This document shows, piece by piece, positions 27,059-36,487 of a DNA stretch of 64,000 bases; the first letter of the stretch is position 1, and the number at the start of each line of letters is the position of its first letter. The notes beneath the pieces are model-generated. The model ran no database searches, had not been told where the DNA came from, and saw only the letters and a list, made by a program, of their open reading frames with translations. The translations under genes and the position numbers were made by a program. Source of the stretch: PALSA-693 sp963729695 (GTDB lineage Bacteria; Actinomycetota; Acidimicrobiia; Acidimicrobiales; Palsa-688); assembly GCA_963729695.1 (NCBI GenBank), contig CAVSOT010000001.1:248001-312000 (forward strand), in the 5' to 3' direction.

Positions 27059-27736
27059 TCAAGGATCGTGGTGTCGGTCTTCCCCGACGGGTCCCCCCGA
27101 GCGGGCCTCTCGGATCATGGGAAAAGCCCGCCACGGTGGCCGGGCGAGAACCAGACCGGCGACCTCGACGGCGCCCGCTTGACGCAAGACGAGCGCCATT
27201 TCGCGCAAGGTGCTGCCCTCCGTGAGGACGTCGTCGACCACGAGGATGCGGGCTCCCGCCACCAGAACTGGCGAGGGGACCGACAGGGCGCGCCGCAACG
27301 CTCCTGCGGCGATCATCCGGCGGACGCCGCTCGTCCGCCCCTGCATCGGCGGGGTCTCCGCTCGCTTGACCACCGCCCCGGGCGCACTGTCCCACCCCAG
27401 CTCGAGGTGAGCCCGGAGCCGAACGACGATCTCACCGACTGGATCCCAGGATCGCCGGGCCCGGGGGCCCAGGTAGGACGGAGTTGGCACCAGGAGGTCG
27501 AATTCCTCGAACCAGGTGGCATGCCTCCACAGATAGTCGGCGAACAGGCGGGCAAAGACCTCCGCCCACCACAGCTCACCGTGGTACTTGTAGCGGAGTA
27601 CGGCCTGGCGAAGGGCGCCGAGGTGGACGCTCACGGCGAAGACCACCGAAAAGGCCCGATCGGCCCGCCCGCACCAGTAGTTGGGGCACGCCGCGCCATC
27701 CGGTAGCGCCTGCCCGCACACCGGGCAACCGGTCAT
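27059..27736 (-). CDS. ComF-like phosphoribosyltransferase-fold protein
   Basis: About 225 residues. An N-terminal zinc-ribbon-like segment has CPVCG and then CPNYWCGR. The PRTase domain carries the PRPP-binding loop ILVVDDVLTEGSTL near residue 180, preceded by QGRTSGVRR. This is the ComF/GntX architecture, linked to DNA uptake or to nucleotide salvage. ATG 27736 is chosen because the zinc fingers begin at once after it. Upstream, 9-bp GTCAACGCC-like repeats (about 27740-27770) would encode low-complexity sequence. Confidence 0.85.
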   Translation of the reverse strand: MTGCPVCGQALPDGAACPNYWCGRADRAFSVVFAVSVHLGALRQAVLRYKYHGELWWAEVFARLFADYLWRHATWFEEFDLLVPTPSYLGPRARRSWDPVGEIVVRLRAHLELGWDSAPGAVVKRAETPPMQGRTSGVRRMIAAGALRRALSVPSPVLVAGARILVVDDVLTEGSTLREMALVLRQAGAVEVAGLVLARPPWRAFPMIREARSGGPVGEDRHHDP

Positions 27737-27985
27737 CGCCGTCAACGCCGTCAACCCGGTCAACGCAGTCGGGCGGTCGCGGCCGAGGTTTGCGCCCTCC
27801 CGAGGTGGCTGCCTCCGCCAGTCACGGCACCTCCCGCTGCGTCGAGTCGTTGATCCGAGTGACTCGGCTGCGGCGCCGGGCAAGCCGAGGAAAGTTTGCC
27901 ACACAAAGGTGGCTTCGTTCTCTGGGCCCGCACCCGCCGACGCTCATCCGGTTGGATAACCGGCTGCTGCGGGTCCCCAGACCCC

Positions 27986-28189
27986 AAAAACGGTTAGTAA
28001 AACGCGATCGGCTCGTTTTACTGACCGTTTTCATGCCGATTCACGCTCAGCGCCGAGCGAAAACGGTCAGTAAAACCCGGCCCGCCACCCCGACGTGGTT
28101 TTATTGACCGTTTTCATCGAGATCCACGCTCAGCGCAAAACGAAAACGGTCAGGAAAACGCGCCCTCCCGAGTTTCACTGACCGTTTTC
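27986..28189. repeat. Array of three related hairpins
   Basis: Three tandem inverted repeats have arms near GAAAACGGTCAGTAAAAC: 27987-28031, 28059-28115 and 28142-28189. Arms are 17-18 bp and pair with one or a few mismatches or G-T pairs. The spacers between hairpins share CACGCTCAGCGC. The 434-bp gap between the ComF-like and pyrophosphatase genes has no credible gene. AT-rich arms in a GC-rich region stand out. Possible roles are a repeated protein-binding site, a structured RNA or a palindromic mobile unit. Confidence 0.85.
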
Positions 28190-28338
28190 AAGCTGGTGGC
28201 TTCACGGGGCGGCAGTTATCTGGACGGCAAGGACACCCCTGTCGGCGCCCCTGGGCTCAAAGGGACAATACTGGCGTTCCCCGAGAGGTGCGCCAGCTTC
28301 CGGCGCCAGGCCCGTCCGACGTGCTACTACACAGACCC

Positions 28339-28852
28339 ATGGACATCGAGGTGGTCGTCGAGATCCCCAAGGGAACGCGGAATAAGTACGAGGCCGACGA
28401 CGACGGCGTCATCTGGCTGGACCGGATGCTCTTCACCGCGACCCGGTACCCCGAGGACTACGGGTACGTGCCCGAGACCCTGGCCGAGGACGGGGATGCG
28501 GTCGACGCCCTGATCCTTCTGGAGGAACCGACGTTCCCCGGCTGCCACGTGCACGCCCGGCCCATCGGTGTCTTCATGATGCGAGACGAGAAGGGGGTGG
28601 ACGCCAAGCTCCTGTGCGTGCCGAGCAGCGATCCCCGCTTCCACCAGGTCGATCGGCTGGCCGACGTCGCTGACCACGAGCTGCGCGAGATCGCCCACTT
28701 CTTCGACATCTACAAGGATCTGGAGCCGGGCAAGGCCACCCAGACCGGGGGGTGGGAGGACCGAGAGACCGCCGAGGCCACCATCGAGGACGGCGCGGCG
28801 GCGCTTCGCCGAAAGCCCGCGCCGAAACCGCTCCAGCGCAACGCCCGGCTAG
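28339..28852 (+). CDS. ppa: Inorganic pyrophosphatase (class I), 3' end frameshifted
   Basis: It starts MDIEVVVEIPKGTRNKYE, with the metal-binding DGDAVDALIL near residue 53 and DPRFHQVDRLADV near 97, all typical of soluble family I pyrophosphatase (usual length 160-175). It hydrolyses pyrophosphate and pulls biosynthesis forward. No in-frame stop follows the natural end near 28850: the frame runs on, antisense to acpP, to 29340. A TAG in the +1 frame at 28850 suggests one base is missing or extra near the 3' end. Confidence 0.9.
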
Positions 28853-29094
28853 ACGCCCACCAGCTCGGCCACCAGGTCGAAGGCCTGGCCGACGGTGGCG
28901 AGCTGCTCCGGGTCGACCTCGGGGATCCTGATCGAGAAGGCGTCGTTGAGGGCGAGGGTGATCTCGACCACGGCGAGGCTGTCGGCGTCGAGGTCCTCAC
29001 GCCAGCGGGCATCCGTCCGGACCTCGGCCGGCTCGATGTCGAGGACCTCGGCCACGCAGTCCTGGAAAGTGTTGAACGCTTCGCCTCGATCCAT
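28849..29094 (-). CDS. acpP: Acyl carrier protein
   Basis: An 81-residue acidic protein with the phosphopantetheine attachment motif DADSLAVVE near residue 38 (Ser is the attachment site). It carries growing acyl chains in type II fatty acid synthesis. It lies convergent to the pyrophosphatase and divergent from fabI, with 48 bp between starts. It could also serve a specialised lipid pathway, but the fab genes around it favour FAS II. Confidence 0.93.
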   Translation of the reverse strand: MDRGEAFNTFQDCVAEVLDIEPAEVRTDARWREDLDADSLAVVEITLALNDAFSIRIPEVDPEQLATVGQAFDLVAELVGV

Positions 29095-29142
29095 GCCTCA
29101 AAAGCTACCGCTCGTTGGCTGCCCGGCCTATGGTGGCAAACC

Positions 29143-29921
29143 ATGCCCGGACTTCTCGCTGGGAAACGCATCCTGGTCACCGGGGTGCTGACCGACGACT
29201 CGCTGGCGTTCGCCGTCGCCGACCTGGCCCAGCGTGAAGGGGCCGAACTCGTGCTGACGGGCGCCGGCCGGGGCCTGTCCCTGACCCGCCGAGTGGCCAG
29301 CACCTCCCCTCTCCCCCCGAGGTACTGGAGCTGGACGTGACCGTCCCCGACCACGTCGAGCACCGTGGCGGCCGAGCTGGAGGCACGGTGGGGGGCGCGT
29401 GGACGGAGTCCTGCACTCCATCGGCTTCGCCCCTCCGGCCTGCCTGGGTGGTGGGTTCCTCGACGCCGGTTGGGATGACGTGAAGGTTGCCCTCGAAGTG
29501 TCCGCCTACTCGTTGAAGCTCCTGGCCGCCGGTTTTCGGCCCCTCTTCCAAGCTGCGGGCGGGGGTTCCGTCGTCGGTCTGGACTTCGACGCCACGGTGG
29601 CCTGGCCAGGCTACGACTGGATGGGCGTGGCCAAGGCCGCCCTCGAATCGACCGCCCGCTACCTGGCCCGGGACCTCGGTCCGGACCGCATACGGGTCAA
29701 CCTGGTGGCCGCCGGGCCGATCAAGACCATGGCCGCCAAGTCGATCCCTGGGTTCTCCCGATTCGAGGAGGTCTGGGACGAGCGCGCCCCACTCGGGTGG
29801 AGCGTCACCGATCCCGAGCCGGTCGCCCGGGCGTGCGTGGCCCTGCTGTCGGACTGGTTCCCGGCGACGACCGGGAGAGATGGTGCACGTCGATGGCGGC
29901 TACCACGCCATGGGGGTCTAG
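29143..29921 (+). pseudogene. fabI: Enoyl-ACP reductase FabI, four frameshifts
   Basis: Read across frames this is a complete ~258-residue short-chain reductase: LLAGKRILVTGVLTDDSLAF at the start, GVLHSIGFAPP, then YDWMGVAKAALESTARYLAR with the FabI Tyr/Lys pair, and VHVDGGYHAMGV at the end. It would reduce enoyl-ACP with NAD(P)H in the last step of FAS II. Breaks lie near 29305-29318 (CCCCCC), 29360, 29390 (GGGGGG) and 29870. Homopolymer locations and the essential role point to sequence errors rather than decay. Confidence 0.85.
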
Positions 29922-29924
29922 GAG

Positions 29925-30664
29925 ATGAACCCGACCCGCCGGACAATCGCGGCGGACGGCCGGCCGGGTCGTGCTGGTCACGGGCGGCAACCGGGGCATC
30001 GGGCTGGCCATCGCCCACGCCTTCGCCGGCGGCCGGCGACCGGGTGGCGGTCACCCACCGGACCGACCCGGTCGAGGGGTTCCTCTCCGTGCCGTGCGAC
30101 GTGACCTCAGCGGAGGACGTCGAGGCCGCCTTCGCTTCGGTAGAAGCGGAACTGGGACCGGTCGAGGTGCTGGTCTCCAACGCCGGCGTCAACGCCGACA
30201 CCCTGCTCCTGTCGATGAAGGAGGAAGCCTGGTCCGGCGTGATCGACGCCAACCTGACCGGCGCCTACCGGGTGGCCCGCCGGGCCACCTCGAAGATGAT
30301 CCGGGCCCGCCGGGGCCGGATCATCTTCATCTCCTCCGTCGTGGCCCTTACCGGCTCCGCGGGCCAGACCAACTACGCCGCCTCCAAAGCCGGGCTTGAT
30401 CGGGTTGGCCCGATCACTGGCCCGCGAGATCGGCGGGCGTGGCGTCACCGTCAACGTGGTGGCGCCGGGGTTCGTCACCACGGACATGACCGATGAGCCT
30501 TGCCCGAAGCCCGCCGGGCCGAGATCCTGCAGCAGATTCCGCTGCAACGCATGGCCAGCCCCGACGAGGTGGCGGCCGCGGTGACCTGGCTGGCGTCCGA
30601 AGCGGCGGGCTACGTCACTGGGGCGGTCATTCCCGTCGACGGCGGCCTGGGGATGGGGCACTGA
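29925..30664 (+). pseudogene. fabG: 3-oxoacyl-ACP reductase FabG, several frameshifts
   Basis: Across frames the family features are complete: VLVTGGNRGIGLAIAHAFA (NADP-binding), VLVSNAGVNADTLLL, the catalytic Ser/Tyr/Lys in FISSVVALTGSAGQTNYAASKAG, VNVVAPGFVTTDMTD and IPVDGGLGMGH at the end. FabG reduces 3-oxoacyl-ACP with NADPH. At least four breaks: before 29971, near 30025, near 30400 and near 30500. The start ATG 29925 lies four bases past the fabI stop; the end overlaps the fabZ ATG. Confidence 0.85.
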
Positions 30665-31109
30665 TGGCCGACTCGAGCGGGAGCCCGCCCTGGCCCAGAC
30701 CCGAGGAAATCCTGCCCCACCGGCCGCCGTTCCTGTTCGTCGACGAGGTCACCGAGATCGTCCCGTCCCAATCCGCCACCGGAAGGTGGCACCTGACCGG
30801 CGAGGAACCCTTCTTCGCCGGCCACTTCCCGGCCGGCCCACCCTGCCCGGGGTGTTGATGGTGGAGGCGCTGGCCCAGCTGGGGGCGATCGCGGTGCTGA
30901 CCGACGCACGGTTCGCCGGCAAGCTGCCGCTGTTCGGCGGCATCGACAAGGCCCGGTTCCGCCGCCAGGTCGGCCCGGGCGACACCCTCGAGCTCGAGGT
31001 GGAGCTCGACCAGCTGGGGTCGATGTCCGGAAAGGGGCACGGCACGGCGCGGGTCGGCGGCCAGGTGGCCTGCCAGGCCAGCCTGCTGTTCGTCATCGTC
31101 AGCGTCTGA
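30664..31109 (+). CDS. fabZ: 3-hydroxyacyl-ACP dehydratase FabZ, one frameshift
   Basis: About 148 residues over two frames. It has LPHRPPFLFVDEV, the catalytic His in FAGHFPG and the catalytic Glu in GVLMVEALAQLGA, then FGGIDKARFRRQVGPGD, all standard for the FabZ hotdog enzyme. It dehydrates 3-hydroxyacyl-ACP. The break is at about 30832, where one G is missing from a CCGGG stretch between GHFP and G. ATG overlaps the fabG stop (TGATG). Confidence 0.88.
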
Positions 31110-31167
31110 CGAGCCGAGCGCAACGACACTTCGGGCCGACAGCTGGCGACGTCAGGGCTGGACCCGG

Positions 31168-32408
31168 CTAGGGCCGACGAAAAACGAGGCTGGCGTTGTG
31201 ACCGCCGAAGCCGAAGCTGTTGGTCATGGCCACGTCGATCGACGACCGCCCGAGCCTGGTTCGGGACGTAGTCGAGGTCGCAGTGCGGGATCGGGGTGAT
31301 CCTGGTTGATGGTGGGGGGCAGGATGTGATGGTTGAGGGCCTGGATGCAGACGACCGCTTCCAAGGCTCCCGCCGCGCCCAGGGTGTGGCCGGTCATGGA
31401 TTTGGTGGACGACACCGGGGGGACGTTTTCTCCGAAAAGCCGCTTGAGGGCGAGGGTCTCGACCCGGTCGTTCGGGAGGGTCGAAGTGCCGTGGGCGTTC
31501 ACGTAACCGATAGCGCCGGGCTCCACGCCGGCGTCCTCGCAGGCCAGCGCGCATGGCCCGGACCGCCCCGTCGCCCTCCGGGTGGGGCTGCGTGATGTGG
31601 TAGGCGTCGGTGGTGGCGCCGTAACCGGCCAGCTCGGCGAGCACAGGGGCGCCCCGGCGCAGGGCGGACTCCCGATCCTCCAGCACGACGGACGGCAGCC
31701 GCCTCGCCCATGACGAAGCCGTCCCGCTCGGCGTCGAAAGGGCGTGACGCCGCCGAGGGATCGTCGTTGCGAGTGGACAGCGCCTTCATCGCCGCGAACC
31801 CGGCGATCGCCGACCCGGGTGATCGCCGCTTCGCTTCCGCCACAGACGACCGCGTCGGCCCGCCCGGCCCGGATCAGGTCGAAGCCCTCGCCGACCGCCT
31901 GTGCCGACGCCGAGCACGCCGTGACGGAGCAGGAGCTGAAACCCCGGATGCCCCACTCCATGGCCACCTCACCGGCCACCATGTTCGGGATCATCATCGG
32001 CAGGGTGTAGGGGCTCACCCAGTCGGGGCCTCGGCGTTGCGAGCACGTCCATGCCCTCCTCCAGCGACTGGATCCCGCCGATGCCGGTGCCGAACACCAC
32101 CCCTACCCGCTCAGGGTCGGCCGCCACGTCGAGCTTGGAGGATTCGATCGCCTCCGCCGTCGCCACCAACGCCAGCTGAGTGACCCGGTCGAGGTGCCGG
32201 GCCCGCCGGCGGCCGAACACCGCCTCCGGCGTCGAAGTCGTGCACCTCGGCGGCGATCCTGACGGCGAACTCCTCTGCCGGATCGAATCGGGTGATCGGA
32301 CCGACCCCGGATTGGCCGGAAACCAACGCCTCCCAGGTCGCCGCCGACCGTGAGTCCGAGGGGGCTGACCGCGCCGACACCCGTGACGACCACCCGGCGA
32401 GCCGACAT
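31168..32408 (-). pseudogene. fabF: 3-oxoacyl-ACP synthase II FabF, multiple frameshifts
   Basis: Read across frames it is a full ~413-residue ketosynthase: ARRVVVTGVGAVSPLG at the start, GVVFGTGIGGIQSLEEG, the active-site Cys in SVTACSASAQAVGEG, the two catalytic His in VNAHGTSTL and SMTGHTLGAAG, and NSFGFGGHNASLVF at the end. It condenses malonyl-ACP with acyl-ACP. Seven or eight breaks are needed, each shifting the frame in the same direction, as single inserted bases would. Minus strand, divergent from the permease. Confidence 0.85.
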
Positions 32409-34827
32409 GCCCGGAGATCCTACGGTGCCTTCGGCTCCCGGAGGTCGGGTTCGCTCCCAGTCCCAAGAGCGGCTAGACAACGGGTCGTGGTGCAGACCAC
32501 CGAACGACAGCGGAGTCGACCAGAACTCCCTGAGAGCCGCGTCATATCGGCTGAAGCGGCGGCTGCTCGGTCAGCCGCTGGTCACCGAGCAGCTCTCCAA
32601 CGAGCGGCTCGACTCGGTCACCGCTCTCGGTGTGCTCTCACCCGACTGCATCTCCTCTACCGCCTACGGCACGGAGGAAATGCTCACCGTCCTGGTGCCG
32701 TTCGTCGGACTGGCCGCCTTCAGCCTGGTCCTGCCCATCACCTTCGCCATCCTGGTCGTGCTGATCCTGGTCACCTTCTCGTACCGCGAAGTGGTCATGG
32801 TGTACACCAAGGCCGGCGGCTCGTACGTGGTGGCCCGCGACAACTTCGGGGTCCGGGTGGCCCAGATCGCCGCGGTGGCGCTGCTCATCGACTACACCGT
32901 GACGGTCGCGGTGCAGGTGGCTGCCGGCACCGACGCCCTGGCGTCAGCGGTGCCCGCGCTCGGCCATCCCCGGTACATCGTGGTCGGCGATCTCGGTCGC
33001 GGTCGTGCTGCTCCTGCTGTACGGCAACCTGCGGGGCATTCGCGAGGCGGGGCGGCTGTTCGCGCTGCCGACCTACCTCTTCATCGTGATCATCGGTGTG
33101 ATGATCATCGTCGGCCTGATCCGGGAAGCGATCAGCGGATTGCCCCAGGCCAACGTGAATGCCGCCGGGGCATCTGCCGCTCGGTACCCACCACGGCAGC
33201 GGGCTGTTGATGGGCGCCACCGTCTTCATCATGCTCAAGGCCTTCGCCAACGGCGGCTCGTCGCTGACCGGGTTGGAGGCGATATCCAACGGGGTGGGCT
33301 CGTTCCGCCCCCCGGAGGGTCCGCACGCCCGGCGGGTGCTCGGCATCATGAGCCTCTGCCTCGGCTCGCTCGTACTCGGCGTGTCGATCCTGGCCCACAT
33401 CACCCATGCCATTCCCTACGGCAACGGGTATCCGACGGTGCTCTCCCAAGAGGCCCAGATCGTATTCAGCAGCACCACGAACGGGTTTGGGCACGCCATG
33501 TGGCTGATCGTGCAGTTCGTCACCCTGCTGATCCTGTACACGGGCGGGAACACCAGTTTCAACGGCTTCCCGTTCCTGGCCAGCTTCGTGGCCGACGACC
33601 GGTTCCTGCCGGCCAAGCTGACCAAGCGCGGCCATCGACTGGTCTTCTCCAACGGGATCATCGTGCTGGCGGCCATTGCCATCGCTGCTCCTCATCGCCA
33701 CCCGGGCCAGAGTGAACGACCTGGTTGCGGTCTATGCCATCGGGGTATTCACCGGTTTCACCATGGCCGGAGCCGGCATGGTGAAACATCATCTGGACCG
33801 GCGGCTCCCCGGCTGGAAGTTCCGCACCGCCATCAACGGAGCCGCCGCGGTCGTGTCCTTGGCCGTGGTGGTGATCTTCGGCTGGACCAAGTTCACCGAG
33901 GGCGCCTGGATCGTCCTGGTGCTGTTCCCGGTCCTGGTCTTCACCCTGATCCGCCTCAACCAGCGGTACCGGGAGGAATCCTCTGTCCTCGGCGAAGCGG
34001 CCGCCGAGGTGGCGGCCGACGCCCGGCCGCTCCCCCGCCACGTGGCCCTGATCCTCGTCGACCGCATCGACCTGGCCACCGCCCGCGCCATCCAGTACGC
34101 CCGGTCCCTGAGCGTCGACGATCTCCGGGCCGTGCACTTCGCCATCGACACGGCCCGAGCACAGGCCCTCGAGGACAAGTGGGTCCATCTGGGGATGGCC
34201 CGCTTGCCCCTCGAGCTGGTGGAGTGCCCCGATCGCCGGGTGGTACGCGCCGCGCTGGAGATGGCGGACGAGGCCGCTTCCGACGGCCAGACCGAGGTGA
34301 GCGTGCTGTTGCCGCGCCGCTCCTACACCTACGCCTGGAGCCGGCTGCTCCACGACTCGACCGGTGAGCGCATTGCCGCCGCGGTCAGCCGCCTCGAGCA
34401 CGTCAACGCCACCATCGTTCCTTTCGACGTGGAGGGAGAGCTGAGGGACCGTCGTCGGGGCCAACCCGAAGCACCGGTCGCCCGCGAAGACGACGTGGCC
34501 AAGGAGGAGGAAGAGATCGACCGGGAGGTGCTGGCGTCGGTCGACGGCACCACTCCTATCGAATCGCTCCGCCCCCGGCAGCGAGCCCGCGTCGCCGGCC
34601 GGGTCCGGTCGGTAACCGTCCAACCATGGGGGAACGTGCCGACCTTGCAAGTGCAGCTGACGGACGACCACGGCAAGCTGGTCGTGGCCTTCCTCGGTCG
34701 CCGCCAGATTGCCGGGCTCGGACCGGGCAGCCGCATCGTCGTCGACGGGACGGTCACCGACCGACGGGGGCGGTTGGTGATGATCAACCCCGACTACGAG
34801 TTCTTGACGAGTCCCGAACGGGCGTGA
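32407..34827 (+). pseudogene. APC-superfamily permease with soluble C-terminal domains, three frameshifts
   Basis: About 800 residues over three shifts (near 32985, 33165 and 33690). The first ~480 residues are a 12-helix amino-acid/cation permease (STAYGTEEMLTVLVPFVGL, GGSYVVARDNFG, NGGSSLTGLEAISNGV). The C-terminal ~300 residues are soluble: a USP-like alpha/beta stretch (VALILVDRIDLATARAI) and then an OB-fold-like end (RVAGRVRSVTVQPWG to VVDGTVTDRRGRLVMI). The soluble part may regulate transport. The start is uncertain; ATG 32407 overlaps the fabF start codon on the other strand. Confidence 0.8.
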
Positions 34828-34904
34828 GCTGGGGCTAACCGAAGCGGGGCGGGCGGGACCCAACCGACCGGGCGGTCGCCGGCCCGTTGGGGCGGCTCGG
34901 GCGG

Positions 34905-35357
34905 CTAGGACCCCTGGTTGGAATACACCCGCTCGGGGGCAACGAGCACCGCGGCCCGCCGGTCCTGCTGCATGACCCGATCGAACTCCTGCCAGTTGTC
35001 GTGGGTCCCGCCGGCGGCGCGAAAGATGGCCCGCAGCAACTCCGGGATGTCCCCCGCATCGACAGCCGGGTAGGGATCGTCTGGCCCCATGATCTCGCAG
35101 CGACCTTCCACCGCCCCCCACTGCCAGCCCGAGCGAAAGACGACCGTTGCGTGCGGGAACCGTCGCAGGTTGGCCAGTTTCGCCTGGCCGTAGGTGACGA
35201 ACCCCACGACCGGTTGCCCGGACACCGGGTGAGGGAGCACACCGGCATTCACGACCGAAGCTTGCACCGTCCCGTCCGGCCTACTGGTCGCCACCACCGC
35301 GAGGTAGCGGTCCTCCGCCGCGATCCGTTCGACGTCCGAAAGCTCCACGCAGCCCAC
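34905..35357 (-). CDS. PPOX-class F420-dependent oxidoreductase
   Basis: A 150-residue split-barrel flavin/deazaflavin-binding protein: LAVVATSRPDGTVQASVVNAG and VGFVTYGQAKLANLRRFPHATVVF follow the pyridoxamine-oxidase-like fold of the actinobacterial F420 or FMN reductase group. The cofactor is likely F420 by family, not proven by sequence. It is divergent from the crotonase-fold gene with a palindrome between them. GTG start 35357, or 35348. Confidence 0.85.
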   Translation of the reverse strand: MGCVELSDVERIAAEDRYLAVVATSRPDGTVQASVVNAGVLPHPVSGQPVVGFVTYGQAKLANLRRFPHATVVFRSGWQWGAVEGRCEIMGPDDPYPAVDAGDIPELLRAIFRAAGGTHDNWQEFDRVMQQDRRAAVLVAPERVYSNQGS

Positions 35358-35381
35358 TATGCCACCCGGGGAGAGGCAAAA

Positions 35382-35397
35382 CTACCTTCGTAGGTGG
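35382..35397. promoter_or_regulatory. Second copy of the CTACCT-N4-AGGTRG palindrome
   Basis: CTACCT, a TCGT spacer and AGGTGG match the operator candidate at 3543-3558 in 13 of 15 core positions. It lies in the divergent gap between the F420-enzyme start (35357) and the crotonase-fold gene start (35466), about where an operator would be. A shared regulator is possible; chance similarity cannot be excluded without a genome scan. Confidence 0.4.
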
Positions 35398-35465
35398 GTC
35401 GGTGACGGCCCCCCGTTCGAGCGAAGCCGGCTCCCCGCCGGCGGCGGAGGACAGAAGGGAGACCA

Positions 35466-36260
35466 GTGAGCCGGGTACTGATCGAGACACGGCAGACAGA
35501 CCAGGGCGGGCGCGTGGCCATCCTCACCCTGAACGACCCCGAGCGCCGCAACGCCCTGACGCTCGACATGGTCGGCGAGATCTCGACCGCCTTCGAGGGC
35601 TTCGAGTCCGACGACAGTGATGTCGGCGCGGTGGTCGTCACCGGCGCAGGCCGGGCGTTCTGCGCGGGGGCCGACCTGGCCAGTCTCGGCGAACAGGGCA
35701 ATGCGGACCGGGCCCAGCGGGAGGAGGGTATGCGGGCCATCTACGAGGGATTCCTCCGGGTGGCGAGGTGCTCGCTGCCCACCCTGGCTGCAGTGAACGG
35801 GCCGGCGGTGGGAGCAGGGCTCAATCTCGCTCTCTGCTGCGATCTCCGGATGGCCGCTCGATCCGCCCGCTTCGACAGCCGTTTTCTCCAGCTTGGCCTC
35901 CACCCCGGCGGCGGTCACATGTGGATGCTCCAGCGAGCTGTTGGCCCGCAGGTCGCCGCCGCGATGGTGCTCTTCGACACCGTGGTCGACTGCGACGAGG
36001 CCGTCCGGCGCGGGCTGGCGTTGTCCGCCTTTGACGACGGCGCCCTGCTCGACGAGGCCATCCGCTGGGGCGCCCGGGCCGCCGCGAATCCGCGGGACCT
36101 GGTGCGGCGGGCGAAGCAGGAGTTGATGCTTCCCGTCGGCGACCACGCGGCAGCCGTCGCCCGCGAGATCGAAGCCCAGGTGTGGTCCTTGAGCCAACCC
36201 TTCTTCGCCGACCGACTCGCCCAGCTCCAGAGCCGGATTGCCGGCAAGAGCAAGAAATAG
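35466..36260 (+). CDS. Enoyl-CoA hydratase/isomerase family protein
   Basis: A 264-residue crotonase-fold protein: VAILTLNDPERRNALTLDM, the oxyanion segment GRAFCAGADLASLG and NGPAVGAGLNLALCCDLRMA. Odd: the two positions that hold the catalytic glutamates of enoyl-CoA hydratase appear to be non-acidic (SRFLQLGLHPGG and AAAMVLF), so it may catalyse a different crotonase reaction such as isomerisation. GTG start at 35466, divergent from the F420 enzyme. Confidence 0.9.
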   Translation: MSRVLIETRQTDQGGRVAILTLNDPERRNALTLDMVGEISTAFEGFESDDSDVGAVVVTGAGRAFCAGADLASLGEQGNADRAQREEGMRAIYEGFLRVARCSLPTLAAVNGPAVGAGLNLALCCDLRMAARSARFDSRFLQLGLHPGGGHMWMLQRAVGPQVAAAMVLFDTVVDCDEAVRRGLALSAFDDGALLDEAIRWGARAAANPRDLVRRAKQELMLPVGDHAAAVAREIEAQVWSLSQPFFADRLAQLQSRIAGKSKK

Positions 36261-36487
36261 CGCCAGGCTCGCGGGTCTCGGAAAGGTGCCGGTGGCATCA
36301 CCGGGCCGACATGGACACCCCCGGGGACAGTCCCCCAGCGAATCGGCGAACCCCACCGCGATCGGCCTCGCCGGCCGCGAATGGAGTCCCGAAGTCTTGA
36401 GCGAAGAAGGTGACATCACCTAACCTTTGGGTCTCGCGGTTTCGCCTGGCGGCCGCCCGACCTGGGCTGGTTGGAGGTTTCTGCCTG

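Noticed and set aside
27986..28189. CRISPR array.
   Set aside because: Only three units, internally palindromic arms, conserved spacers and no cas genes.
28288..29340. A single 350-residue fusion protein of pyrophosphatase with unknown C-terminus.
   Set aside because: The C-terminal part is the antisense of acpP followed by the fabI N-terminus, so it is a read-through of a shifted frame.
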